A stretch of DNA of 64,000 bases from Gigaspora margarita (GCA_009809945.1 WTPW01001262.1:45754-109753); one strand, 5' to 3'. Counted from the first letter of the stretch, positions 49,708 through 60,965 are shown. Numbers and translations are program-made. The notes: a model not told the origin generated them from the letters alone.

Positions 49708-50090
49708 TATCACAGGGTTAAGCGATACTAATAGTACAGTACTAAAAATCTAACTAGATATGAATATAATGAACACTCATTTGATTAACTAATATTTTAA
49801 CAGTATTATTAAGATGAATTATTTACGAAGACTATTATTTACTATTTATTACTTTCTTAGAATGAGAATAAGAGCTGCTTTCTCTTGTACTCAATATGAC
49901 TTATTTATACCCCTACATACAATACAATTACGTTGCATAATTATTAATAAAGAATGATGCTATACTATAATACATGTTATTTATACTTTAAGCTTCATCT
50001 TGCATTGTCATTGTCATTGTCATGTGACTAATTTTAACTTTTAACTTTTGTTGTTTCTATATTATGACATATGACCATCACTCACGTGAT
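49708..50090 (-). repeat. LTR, 3' copy of the Ty3-type element
   Basis: 383 bp on the plus strand from TATCACAGGGTTAAGCG to CTCACGTGAT. It has about 25 extra bases near 49736 compared with the other LTR. It contains three CATTGT units and an 80 bp stretch (AATAAGAGCTGCTTTCTCTT) shared with 56693-57051. Confidence 0.88.
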
Positions 50091-50104
50091 TTGAGCCAGA
50101 CCCC

Positions 50105-51260
50105 ATTTGATTGTCATCCTTGACATCTCCTACAAATCACCACAATCCTCATTTCTCGATTTGAACTTTTTTACCTGATTTTTTGTGAATGGATCTTTCA
50201 AATCGGTACTATTTAACTTGGCTAAATAAAGTTGGCCAAACCTTCCTTTTCTTTTGACATGATATGGACCAATCCATCGATAATCTAGCTTGTGTGGGGA
50301 AGTGTCCAAAATCGAATTATAAACAAGAACTAAATCATCAGGTAATATTTGTGAGTTCTTTTCCTTAGAATGCTCATCATGAAATTCTTTTCAATGCAGT
50401 ATAATCTTATCTCGATTTGTTCATGCTTCCTTTAACTCTTGAATCAACTCTAGAACTTGTTTCATTCAGAATTCTAACAATTTATCCATAGACCAATCTT
50501 GCTTTGCCATAAGCACTTGATAACTCTCCAGCACTAATTCGACTGGATTCACAGTATCTTGTCCATACACAAGGCAGAATGGAGAATAACTAAGATCATT
50601 TACCATTATATTAATTGCCCAAATGGCACCGCAGAGGTATTTATGCCACTGGTTTTGACATTCAATACAGACCTTTCTAATGATTTGAGTAAGCTTTTGA
50701 ATGGTTCTTTCAGCTCGGCCATTAGCTTCAGGGTGATAAGCAGCTACAAATCTCTGGTCTACTCCCAATCTCGTAGTAAGTTCCTTCATAATGGAATTCT
50801 TAAATTTGGTCCTATGATCAGAGATCAATGCTAAAAAGCACTCATGCCTTGTTACTACATCATCCCAAATAAATTGGGCAATGGCTTTGGCATTCTTCTT
50901 TCGCAAAGCTTTTGCCTTCACATATCCCAATAAGTCTTCAACTGCTATTACTATATGTTCGTGTCCTGCAATAATTCATGGCAAAGGTCTGATACAGTTC
51001 ACATACAGCTTATGAAAAATCCAACTAGTAGCTTGTACATAAATAGGTTCTTTAATTGTCTTTGTTCTAGTTTTTTGACAGACTTTACAACTTGAGATGT
51101 AATTACATGAGTCTGCATAAATGCTACCTTTCGCCCACATATAATTCATTAGAATCTTTCTGGCAGTGGCATTAATGCCTCTGTGCCCACCTTCTTCTCT
51201 GAGTCCTTTATGATTGGCCTTTAAAATAAGTGCCTTATCACTCTTTTTAAAAATAACACA
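50105..51260 (-). pseudogene. Ty3-type integrase
   Basis: Reading the minus strand: an HHCC-type zinc region (GGHRGINATARKILMNYMWA, then CNYISSCKVCQKT), and the catalytic core with SDHRTKFKN (second D) and NGRAERT (the E). Then comes YSPFCLVYGQD and a C-terminal basic region (DYRWIGPYHVKRKGRFGQLY) ending at a TAG/TGA cluster near 50110. The first core aspartate is probably in the segment near 50960-51000, where a TGA interrupts. The active-site D and E still visible suggest recent loss. Confidence 0.85.
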
Positions 51261-51353
51261 TCTTGGAGGTCTTCCTTTCCCCCCTCATTTATGCAATTGG
51301 TCCCCAATTGGACAATAACATCTTGCCTTTCTTTGCAATCTTAATATATCTGA

Positions 51354-52870
51354 TTAATCCAACTCAGTACTCCATGAACAATGCCTAAGGTAGAATATTA
51401 TTTCATTTAAATCTTTCATAATAAGACTAATATTATCAACTCTCATTAACACTGCGTTCAAAAATTCTTCATCATTCCTCTCCAAAATCGTAGGTGAATT
51501 CGGGTAATGTAACATTGCATCAGCATTGCCATGCTTCTTACCTGGTTTGTACCTCAATCAAAATTCAAAAGATTGTAAAATTAATACCCATCTTATTAAG
51601 CACCCTTTAAGCTCTACTTTGTTGAAGAGCCACTCTAATGCTTGATAGTCAACATAAATTTCAAAAACTGTCCTAGCAACATATCATTCGTTAACATTAC
51701 ACCCAAACACCATGGTGAGGCATTCCTTTTCCATTACAGTGTAATTCATTTCATGTGCATTAAATTTCCTAGAATCGAACAATATAGGTCTCAACAATCC
51801 TTTATGGTCCTCTTGTTCTAATACCACACCCAAAGCCGTTTTACTAGCATCTGTATACATCTTATAAGATCTAGTGCTTTCTTTTGCTGCATTCCAATTT
51901 GGAGCTTTTAAAACAACTTCTTCCGATAATTTTTTTTCAACACATTGTAGGCTATTCTTTCTTTTTCATCCTAGTAGAATGAATTATCCTGGCTAGCAAT
52001 CTTACTAAAGTTCCTTACAAATCGTCTATAGTAATTGGCAACACCAAGAAATGACTGTACTTCTTTCTGGTTTCTTGGTTCACTTCACTCCTGTATCCTT
52101 TTGATTCTTTTTAGGTTCAATTTAATTCCAGCTTTACTAACAATGAACCCATACATATCCAACTCACGATATGCTATGTAACACTTTTTTGCTACGAATA
52201 TGATTCCAGCATCTTTAAATTTCTTCGCTAACTTTACCAGAATGTTTATATAATATTCTACATCACCATTCGTCCACAGGCCAACATCATCTTGATATGC
52301 TACAAATATCTCCTTCCATTCATCTTTCTTCAAGATAATGTCTATTATTCTTTGATACATCTCACTGGTATTTTTTAATCCCATACACATTACCATGTAT
52401 CGGAGCACTCCCAAAGACATAGCAATAGCCACTTTGACATGATCTTGCTCCCTTATTTTAATCTGCCAGTACCTCTTAAATGCATTGACACTGGAGTACC
52501 AATTGTGTTCCATAGCTTTTTCTAGTATATCTCAAATTAGAGCTAACAGGTAACTATTTTTAATAATATACTTATTTAAGGGTTTCATATTACCTATGGC
52601 CCTTATTTAATCTGTTCCCCCTTCATTCTTTGCTATGGGAAAACATTGGTAAGTATATTGACCTGAGCCTTCTTCTAATAGACCATATTTAATCATATCT
52701 TTTAGATAGTCTTCAAACTCTTTTGTTTTCCCTGGGTTGTTTATTTGAATGGGTCTAAGTTGTAATGAGTGAATTTCTTTTTCACCAGTTCTAACTTCAT
52801 ACTCAACCAAATTAGTTTTCTCCAACTCTAACATATTGAAAGCAAATATATCTAGAATCTGTTCAATCAA
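51354..52870 (-). pseudogene. Ty3-type reverse transcriptase and RNase H
   Basis: From 52870 down: a region before the fingers (LEKTNLVEYEVRTGEKEIHS), YLKDMIKYGLLEEGSGQYTY, then the palm with KVAIAMSLGVLRYMVMCMGL and the active site VAYQDDVGLW (YxDD intact), and GFIVSKAGIKLNLKRIKRIQ. RNase H follows: YTDASKTALGVVLEQED, then YQALEWLF and YKPGKKHGNADAML. At least four frame changes or stops separate these blocks (for example near 52510-52610 and 51940-51980). Catalytic residues are still present. Confidence 0.88.
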
Positions 52871-52874
52871 AGTA

Positions 52875-53185
52875 CTGTATTTTTCTGAAAATAAGCTACC
52901 CTTTTTGGCCAAAAAGTTATACAACAAAATGTGGGGGTAGCTTATTTTCAGATTGTTAAATTTTTTGAAAAATTGAAAAACGTACTAATAAAAAGTTGTC
53001 CGAATGCTATGAAATTTTTATTGTAGATGTATTTCATTATTCCGAACAACTTTACTTAATCGCACTTTTGAAGTTTACTTAGTAAAAAAAAATTATATTA
53101 GCGACTGTTAACAATTTCTTTAAATTTTTCTGAAAATCTGGGGGGTAGCTTCTTTTGGAGGTAGCTTATTTTTGGAAATATACGG
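52875..53185. mobile_element. 311 bp MITE inside the Ty3 pol frame
   Basis: Ends CTGTATTTTTCTGAAAATAA and, reversed, CCGTATATTTCCAAAAATAA, flanked by TA at 52873-52874 and 53186-53187. On either side the minus-strand protein reads KVIIVD and LIEQILDIF in compatible frames once the element and one TA are disregarded, so the insertion site is exact. Same family as 12249-12560. Confidence 0.9.
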
Positions 53186-53189
53186 TATC

Positions 53190-53780
53190 AACAATTATAA
53201 CCTTTTGTTCAACAGAAATATTGGGTCCAACATTTAATGTTTTACAATTTTCTTTCATCAGCCTCCTAACTATTAAAGGATTCAGACTGTCTATTAAACC
53301 ATTATTTTTTTCATTGTTAGCGCTCCAGTACACCACCCAACCTTCATATTCCTCCAATAAATTTTTTTCGATTAGCCTGAACTCCTCTACTTTTCCCTTG
53401 CGTGCATTATTTGCTTGACTTATAATGCCTTCAAAATCATTTATCCACATACTTGTTTCTACTTCAACCCGCCTTATAGCCATAACATCCTCTACGTCTT
53501 CTTCTTCCTCACCTTCGTTCATTTCATGCTTATCAGCCTCTTCATTTGTTTCCCTTATCCAACCTTCCGGCACTCTCAATACCACAAAAGACACTATTTT
53601 ATTAGATTTAGTTAAAGTACACCAGTACTCATTACCCTTCTACTGTAGATCACAATGAGCCTTTGCTATCTATAGCATTCCCAATAAAACCTCAAAACTG
53701 GCATCCTCTATAATATAAAATTCTTGCGTAATATTTATTTCCTCTATTTTAATACTTAAGGGTAGAGGGTATGTCGATCA
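53190..53780 (-). pseudogene. Protease C-terminal half and linker of the Ty3 element
   Basis: SIKIEEINITQEFYIIEDAS followed by FEVLLGML (normally LLGMxWI) is the end of a retropepsin. After two stops, SFVVLRVPEGWIRETNEEAD leads into an acidic linker (EGEEEEDVEDV) before RT. The N-terminal half of the same protease is at 55080-55295, beyond the insertion. Confidence 0.75.
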
Positions 53781-53784
53781 TTTT

Positions 53785-55075
53785 ACATATGATTTTTATG
53801 GTACAAGAGAAAATCAATTGTTTCAAAAAATACGCCCCTGATAAAAATTCTTAAGGTTACGATTAACCCTTGTCAAAATTTTGTGGTATGTAAATTAAAA
53901 CCTCTATTTATAGTAGGGAAATATCTAGAAGCAATTTCATTTTAAAAAAATATACTTGTATATGCAGTAAAACTTTTCTGGATAAACCCAAAATTTTTTG
54001 GATTTCCCTGAAAGTTCCCTTGAAATTTCAGGGTAGCTTATCCAATCTTTTTTTTTTTTTTTTTTTTATCGTTTACCTTTAGAAAAATTTCTGTTTAACA
54101 CTTTTGGGTAAGCAGGCTATAGCTTCAATAAATATAATATTGTTTTTCAATTTTTTTTTCATTTCTGCTATTGTTTTCATTTATTTTGAAGTTTATTCTA
54201 TAGAATGGCTCTTGGGCAGAATCCAAGAACTAGAAAGCTATACTAAATCAAGAAAAAATCAATCGCTAAATTTGAGGTTTCTAGAACAATGCCTTTGGTG
54301 ACAGTAATTTGGGTCTTAGCTTTGTCATAATGTAAATGTACCATCCAAAAATATAGTTAAGGTTTGGGTTAAAGTTAGAGTTAGGGTTGGTTCGTAGGTT
54401 TATTTTTTTTAGCCTTTCTTTGTCATTCTATTTTTTTTGTTGGCGGTAGTATTTGCTTTTTGGTATAGCATCTAGAAACTTTTTATTTGTATAGGTAGAA
54501 TCATATAGTATAAATATTCAAATAAAAAAAAATTTTTTTATTAGGCCATATAAAGTTAATTAATTGTTTAATAAAAATTTGTATACATTTTTGATATTGA
54601 TAACTTGAATAAAAAGCTTTACTAAATTTAGCATAACCCGACTAAAGATGCTACTCAAGATAATTTGTACATCAAAACCACTACAACCTCTACCAGAGTT
54701 TCTCTGGTTTCACTTTATTTAGATATAGTTTTAGGTTCCACATTACAAAACTGTTCTAAAGAATAAACTTTGATAAAAAAAAAAAAAACTAAAAAAAACA
54801 ACGTACTGATAACCCAGTCAAAAGTACCATTCAAAGTAACTTGCATGTCAAAGCCACTACGAGCCTTCACCAGAGGTCTCTTTGGCTTCACTCTATTCGG
54901 TATAGTTTACTATTTTTAGATTCCACCAAGCCGTCCTAAAAAAACTCTAATGAAAGAGTAATCACTAAAAAAAAATGGCAGCAAAAAGAAAAAAAAAATG
55001 CTAAAAGCTAAAAGAAACAATAAAAAAAACTTAGAAAAGTGTAAAAAAAAAAAAAAAAAAAAGTTATAAGTACAT
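53785..55075. mobile_element. Insertion of about 1.3 kb splitting the protease
   Basis: The protease coding resumes on both sides of this non-coding block. It contains a small fold-back (about 53980-54046: GGATAAACCCAAAA facing TAGCTTATCC, with a 23-T run), an AAAGTTAGAGTTAGGGTTGG stretch near 54370, and the A-tailed dimer at 54640-55000. It may be more than one insertion. Exact borders and a target duplication were not found. Confidence 0.6.
54640..55000 (+). repeat. Tandem dimer of a 176 bp A-tailed unit
   Basis: Two diverged copies, from about 54640 and 54816. Shared landmarks are ACCACTACAACCTCTACCAG / GCCACTACGAGCCTTCACCA, TTTCACTTTATT / CTTCACTCTATT, and a following A-rich run. The A-tailed, head-to-tail layout suggests a SINE-like or 3'-UTR-derived unit. 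No RNA-polymerase-III boxes are clear. Confidence 0.55.
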
Positions 55076-55079
55076 ATTA

Positions 55080-55295
55080 TAGAAAATTTGATTTCCATAT
55101 ACATTACACAAAAATACCATCGATTTCATATTAAAAATGATCAACATACTCTCTACCCTTAAATTAGAGATAAATCTGACAAATTTACTCACTCGATTAT
55201 CTGCCATTCTTCCCTTGCTGGTTACTTGTTCCCATGTTAACCCTCTATTTACTGAAAAGTCTTTATGAATTAAGTTCAATTAGGACCCTAGATCT
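55080..55295 (-). pseudogene. Protease N-terminal half of the Ty3 element
   Basis: Minus-strand APIDLGS, a stop, then LNLIHKDFSVNRGLTWEQVT. DLGS is the retropepsin catalytic motif (DSG/DTG class), followed by the usual xNLI. The TAG directly after the motif and the downstream insertion inactivate it. Confidence 0.75.
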
Positions 55296-55452
55296 ATAGG
55301 AGCTTCTAACACCTTTCTATTTACTGATATTAATCAATCGTAATAGCACAACTTCATTTTCTGATTTATGTTTATATACATCTTCCTGAACTATTCTAAC
55401 CTTAACATTTTTATCTAGGACATCTTGCTCTTTTTTTTCTGAGACAAAGCTC

Positions 55453-56698
55453 TTAGACCTCTATCCTTGCCTTAGGCGAAATATTAAAAAGTTGCCCCAA
55501 CTTAAGTGTAACTTCTAATTTTGCTATTGTTTTCAAAACGTTAAATTCCTGTGTCAACTCAGCTAATGGTATGTACATCATAATATTATCTTTCTTTGAT
55601 AACAGTTTGGCAATTACAGGTTCTTGAACCTTATTTCTCTTGGAAGGTGATTGTGATTCACTTTTTAATTTCCTTTTTAAGGCCCTCATATTGAGCAATC
55701 CATCAACATCCATCATTTCGATTTGAAGATGATCTTGTCCTATATCTACTAGTCCTTCTATAAGTACTATAAAACACATATCTGCCCCAATAACTTTAAC
55801 ATCATCAGTTTTACTTTCTTTAGGATGATTTTGTTTTGGACAATATCATGCCATGTGACCTTCTTCATGACAGTTAAAGCATTTTATTATTTTTGAGCTA
55901 CCCTTTATATCCCAATTTTTGTCTTTGCTCTTTTTCGTTTTCATCAAGACTTCTTTAATAATTGATTCTACTTCTTCACGATTTATAGATCGCTGATCTA
56001 CACAATTGATTTTCATTTTACTAAAAGCAGCTGATAACTCATCAATCTTATTTTGAATCGTACAATCAACCTTATTATTGGTAATCCTACTCTTCTGTAT
56101 ATCCTTACTTTCCTTTTTTCTTTGATAATTCTCAACTTGTAAAGCCCAATCTTTAGCATTATCATACTTTTTAGGACAACGAAACTCCACTCTTGTCCAA
56201 AATAGATCTTTTAACCCTCTAGAAACCAATTGAGCTTTTTGTCCTTCCTCACAATATCCTTGATCGGTTCTATATAAGCTTCAAATCTGTTAACATATTC
56301 TCTAACAGTTTCTTCCTTATTCTGTCAATCGATTTTAGATATTTTATCTTCGCCTCTTTATCATTATTATCTCTAAACTTTCTAATTATTTCATCTTTTA
56401 AATCATTCCAATTACCATTTGCCATCTTAATTAATTCACAGACCCATGTTTTCATTCTTTCCAGTACATATACACACATCATCCTATACCTGGTTGCCTC
56501 ATTCCAATTTTTTGACATAGCAAAGCTCTTGAAGTCATGAAGAAAACCTTCAATACCATTGCTTTCTTCACCATGTAATATGGTTTTGCTAAATCTGATC
56601 CTCTCATTTCGACAATACAGCTTCCAAATCGAAGATTGTATAATAATATTAAATTTTATTAGCAATGGACTTTTGCTTATCCAGGTTCTATTTATCAC
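55453..56698 (-). pseudogene. Gag of the Ty3-type element
   Basis: From 56698 down: a capsid-like region (WNDLKDEIIRKFRDNNDKEA; a typical retrotransposon gag core), a middle part (RVEFRCPKKYDNAKDWALQV) and a zinc knuckle, KCFNCHEEGHMA-stop-YC, a CCHC motif with TGA in its last spacer. 55453-55779 (QSPSKRNKVQEPVIAKLLSK) continues towards the protease. Two frame changes separate the parts. Confidence 0.8.
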
Positions 56699-57051
56699 AG
56701 GGTTAAGCGATACTAATAGTAATGAATATAATAAACACTTGTTTGATTAACTGATATTTTAATAGTATTATTAAGATAAATTATTTATGAAGACTATTAT
56801 TTACTATTTTTACTTTCTTAGAATAAGAATAAGAGCTGCTTTCTCTTATACTCAATATGACTTATTTATACCCTACATACTATACAATTACGTTGCATAA
56901 TTATTAATAAAGAATGACACTATACTATAATACATGTCATTTATACTTTAAGCTTTATCTTGCATTGTCATTGTCATTGTTATGTGACTAATTTTAACTT
57001 TTAACTTTTGTTGTTTCTATATTATGACATATGACCGTCACTCATGTGATG
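56693..57051 (-). repeat. LTR, 5' copy of the Ty3-type element
   Basis: About 359 bp; the same sequence as 49708-50090 minus about 25 bases. In element sense it ends CTGTGATA and is followed by AATAGAACCTGGATAAGC (56692 down to 56675), the same motif that follows the LTR of the plus-strand element. Confidence 0.88.
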
Positions 57052-57247
57052 CTATATGACACTATTATTTTCTAACCAAAGATTTATATACATATTTACT
57101 ATTTAGTAAATACACATATATCTTCTTTTTGTGCTAACTTATCAATATTGCAAATATCTTTTGATTTCCTTAGTAATAATACCAAAAATAATTTAAAACA
57201 GTTATAGCATAAAATATTAATTAACTAAAAAAAAAAACTTATTTTTA

Positions 57248-58413
57248 ATGGATATGAGTTCAGTGTACTACTGGTAGTACAATGTACTACAAAGTAACAC
57301 TTTTTAAACCCAGTTATCTATTAATTTTAAAAATTAAATATCTATTTAAATATTATTTTAATATGCTTTAAATCTATACAAATGTATACAATATAATATA
57401 ATAACTATTAATATTTTTTAAAATTTTATATAATTTTTTTTTAGGTTAAAAATCTTAGTTTAAACTAGTTTTATATATTGATTACTAGTTACCTTATAAA
57501 ATAGTTTTGCTTATAAAAATTTTTTTTATTAAATAAATTTATTTAAAATTTTAATAAAAGTTATAAAATAAGTTTGCTAATTTAAATTTCAAAATTTCTT
57601 TAAAATTGAATATATATATAAAAATAATTTAACTTTAAAATTTTTCTAGTAAATACTATATAAATCTATTTTTAAAATTTAGATACAATTTTTTTAAAGT
57701 TTAAAAGAATATAACTTAAAATAAACTAATTTGTTATTAAATAAATTTCTATAAACCAAATTAAAAAATAAATTTTTATAATTTTAATTATAAATTTAAA
57801 AAATTTAATCAATAAATTTTTTTTAAATATTAGCTAAACTTGCATAGCTTATTATGACTAGTAATAATTTGTAATAAATTTTAAAAAAGCCTACAATATA
57901 AGTAATAATTTTTACAATATAACTTATAATAATTTTTTAATTATAATTAAGTTTTTAAAGTTTTTATATAATTAAACTTTTAAATTTATAAAATTTATAA
58001 ATAATTTTATAATTTAGATTAGCTTAAAAGTCTACTACCAGTAGTACACTAAATTTACAAAAATTTACAATTTACTAAAAAATTTGTAATTTAAAAACTT
58101 TATTAATAATATCAAAAAAAATTTTGCTAAACTATTTTTTGACAATTATTAGATTTTTGTATACAAAAATTATTTGAATATATATTTTCTTGGATTTTTA
58201 AAATAGTTTAACAAATGTTTGACAATTATCAGATTTTTGTATACAAAAATTATTTGAATATATATTTTCTTGGATTTTTAAAATAGTTTAACAAATGTTT
58301 GACAATTATCAGATTTTTGTATACAAAAATTATTTGAATATATATTTTCTTGGATTTTTAAAATAGTTTAACAAATGTACTACCAGTAGTACAAAAAGTT
58401 AACTCATATCCAT
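57248..58413. mobile_element. 1.17 kb MITE with TA flanks
   Basis: Ends ATGGATATGAGTTCAGTGTA and, reversed, ATGGATATGAGTTAACTTTT, each followed by TACTACTGGTAGTAC. TA flanks it at 57246-57247 and 58414-58415. A further TACTACCAGTAGTAC lies inside near 58032. The very AT-rich interior has three tandem 80 bp units (58141-58380). No coding capacity. Confidence 0.8.
58141..58380. repeat. Three tandem 80 bp units
   Basis: GACAATTAT(T/C)AGATTTTTG starts at 58141, 58221 and 58301. Units two and three appear identical over most of their length, so the expansion is recent. Confidence 0.9.
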
Positions 58414-58429
58414 TAAATAAAAATAAAAG

Positions 58430-58830
58430 CAAAACACATTATATTTAAAAAAATATGAATCAAAATGAAATAAATTATTATAAAAAAAAAAAGTTAAATA
58501 AAAATAATTAAAGTAATAAATTAAAAAAATAAATTAAATTAAATTAAAATATAAATTATAATAAATTAAAAAAATTAATTAAAGAGAAATATTTAAAAAA
58601 AAAAATTCAAAAAAAATAAAAAAAAAATAAAAATAAAAAATAAAAAAAAAATAATTAAAAAAAATTAAAAAGTTAATAAAAAAGTTAAAAAAAAGAAATA
58701 TTAAAAAAGAAATAAGTAACTCTGATAAAATAAAAAATAAAAATAAAAAAAAATAAATTAAAAAATATATTAAAAAAATTAAAAAAAAATAAAATAAGTT
58801 AAAAAAAAAAGAAATATATTTTTTTTATTT
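58430..58830. repeat. A/T low-complexity tract
   Basis: Almost only AAAT, AATTAAA and TAAAAAA words with a few G. Nothing else is seen. Confidence 0.9.
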
Positions 58831-58844
58831 TTAAAGTAAGGTCT

Positions 58845-59760
58845 TGTCTTACTATTTTTATTAGCATAGCAACTTCATTACAAAATCTATGACTATTACA
58901 ACTAATCACTACTTTTATTGCTACAAATTCTAAGACTTATACTATTTTATCTATAACCTAAACCTACTAGAGTATCCTATATATCACATGCATATGCTTA
59001 GCCCAGATTTTTCTATACTGCTATCTACTAATAGTACCTGTAGTGCTAGTGCTACTAGGTTCATATCTTAAGTCACTTTTGGGTGCTACTGCAACCTGAC
59101 CCATATCTCAAGCCACTATCTTCCTATTAGTATCTTGCTCGTAGAGTTAATACCTCTATCTAGATATATTTTTTATATCTATATTAATCCAGTTTTATTA
59201 TAGTATATATCCAGATATAAATTTAAATCCAGATTTATTTATATCCGGATATAAAAACACAATATCACATTATATCACATAATATAGTATATATCCAGAT
59301 ATATTAATCCAGATAGAGATGTTAACTCTACTTGCTAGTACAGTAGCTCTCTAGCTCTAGCACTTACTTCCTTTCCTTTTTCCTTCCATTTTTGGATCCC
59401 TTCTACCCAAACTTACTGAACTCCCAAACCTAAGACCTAGAAGGATTGTTCCACCTAGTTGAACCCAGGACTCACTTTCTCTAGTACTTGCTCCTACAAT
59501 ACAAGTCCTTTTCCTCTAGCACAACTCTGGTAGCCAGATTGGTAAGGACCCCGCCATTGGTTCTTTTTATCATCCAGTTTTTCTAGGATCTGCTCTCTTT
59601 TCTTTTCTTTTTATTTTAGCTTCTATTTGTATTACTGTTGGAAGCTGGCTACTTCTCTGCTCGGAACTTGCCAAGCTTGGTTTTCCTTTCCAGTACCCCT
59701 GGGAGAATTTTTATGTACTCATATACAAAGCTTCCAAATCGGTATTGTTGTTATACCAAT
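58845..59760. other. Decayed higher-GC segment, possibly minus-strand retroelement
   Basis: Composition is richer in C and T than in the neighbours, as if it were the reverse strand of an A/G-rich coding region like 62900-64000. The start (AAGTAAGGTCTTGTCTTACT) resembles 14686 (AAGGTGAGGCCTTGCTTATA). No domain can be read. A 190-200 bp fold-back lies within (59138-59331). Confidence 0.35.
59138..59331. repeat. 194 bp fold-back
   Basis: TAGAGTTAATACCTCTATCT and, reversed, TAGAGTTAACATCTCTATCT. The interior repeats TATATCCAGATATA and ATCCAGATT words. Confidence 0.7.
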
Positions 59761-59869
59761 ATACTCTTGGTGTGATCGAGGGCCATTTATCAGCTAATTA
59801 GGGGTTCACTAAGTAGCTAACCCCTACTCCCACCTAATAATTTTCCAAGAATTTGATTGGTTAAAATTT

Positions 59870-60022
59870 TATAATATATAACATATATAAATATATTAAA
59901 TGTTGAATAACTTTTAATTTGCCAGTCTGATTTAGATAATTTAACTACCAAAATGCTCATCTCAATGAATCAATTCTAACAAGCTCAAAATAATTAAAAT
60001 CCAATTACAGGATCCCAGGATC
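59870..60022. repeat. Half copy of the 17.9 kb fold-back
   Basis: TTTAACTACCAAAATG, TCTCAATGAA, TTCTAACAAGC and CCAATTACAGGATCC match 18119-18200 in the same orientation. Confidence 0.65.
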
Positions 60023-60122
60023 ATTCAATTTTTGTATGATTTTAATAGTGATTTTTAAAGTTATAAATAAAATTTTTTAATATTGAATAACCTTTGATCC
60101 ACAAATCCATTTTAGATAATTT

Positions 60123-60965
60123 AACTACCATATATTGCTGAAAATAAGCTACCTCTGAAAATAACTACCTCTGAAAATAAGCCACCTCTAAAAATAAGCT
60201 ACTCCCTCTTTTGGTCAAAAAATACACAAAAAGTCTTTGATCCAAAAATAAGCTACCCCACGATCGATGAAAGTTGCTATATAGTAAAGTCCAAATTTTA
60301 CTAAGCAAATCGATCAAAGTCACTTAAATAAACTTAGCTAAAAGACCAAATAAGTATATTCTGAAATTTACAATAAATTAAAGAACTTTTTATTAATTGA
60401 ATTTTATTTTTATGTTTAATGAAAAGATTAAAATTTTATTAACAAAATATATTCATTGAATGTAAAAATTAAAAGTCAAATAAGAAAGTACTCCTGTTTT
60501 GATGAAACTTTCAGAAAGGTCCATATTATTTCACCAAAAATCACTTCACAGCACCCTATTTCATCAACAAATTATTCACTGACAAGCTCATTTTACCAAC
60601 AGTGCATTTGACTGAAGCTTATTTTATTGACAAGTTTTTTTCTATACAATACACTAACTTTAACCCTAATTTTACCCTGACCCTACCCTAACCCTAATGA
60701 CAATGACCAGAATTACTTTGTTAGTAAAATGAGCTTCAGTGAAATGAACTGTCAGTAAAATGAACTTGTCAGTAGATAATTTGTTGGTGAAATGAGGTGT
60801 CTGTGAAGTGATTGTCAGTGAAATGATTGCCACCCCTTTCAGAATAGGTATAGATTAGTCTCCCAAATAAGTTTACTTGAGTGCTAATAACTGATTTACA
60901 TAGTAGAATTTAGACTTTACTATGTAATGACTATTGGTAATTGACCAAAGATCTTAAAATTATAC
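60123..60965. repeat. Old fold-back hosting a younger element
   Basis: The left part has four AATAAGCTACC-type words and ATAGTAAAGTCCAAATTTTA. The right part (60845-60965) mirrors it with TAGAATTTAGACTTTACTAT. The 60516-60835 element sits in the spacer. Fragments recur at 32726-32830 and 41840-41900. Confidence 0.6.
60516..60835. mobile_element. 320 bp hAT-like MITE
   Basis: The flanks carry an exact 8 bp duplication, CTTTCAGA, at 60508-60515 and 60836-60843. Ends (AAGGTCCATATTATTTCAC and, reversed, GGGTGGCAATCATTTCAC) are similar but not identical. The interior is built of ACTGACAAG/CTTGTCAGT and ATTTCACCAAC modules and contains ACCCTAACCCTAA-type sequence. Confidence 0.78.

Larger units (their letters stand above)
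49708..57051 (-). mobile_element. Ty3-type LTR retrotransposon (minus)
   Basis: LTRs at 49708-50090 and 56693-57051 enclose, on the minus strand, gag, protease, reverse transcriptase, RNase H and integrase in Ty3 order (integrase last). A 5 bp CTATA lies on both sides (49703-49707 and 57052-57056). The element is much better preserved than the LINE, but stops, frame changes, a MITE and a 1.3 kb insertion inactivate it. Confidence 0.88.
43952..57061 (+). mobile_element. LTR retrotransposon (+) containing a nested Ty3-type element
   Basis: The 5' LTR is 43952-44373. The 3' LTR is 49288-49707 plus its last five bases, TGACA, at 57057-57061 after the nested element. The LTR begins TGT and ends ACA. 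The outer flanks match: ACTAT at 43947-43951, and ACTAT at 57061-57065 or CTAT at 57062-57065. Gag and protease remnants lie at 44520-45860. The pol interior is largely replaced by MITEs and palindromes. Confidence 0.8.

Noticed and set aside
50559-50834. 91-codon plus-strand frame
   Set aside because: Antisense of the integrase core, which shows the SDH...NGRAERT motifs.
60660-60705. Telomere or internal telomeric tract (CCCTAACCCTAA)
   Set aside because: Too short and irregular, located inside a 320 bp MITE.
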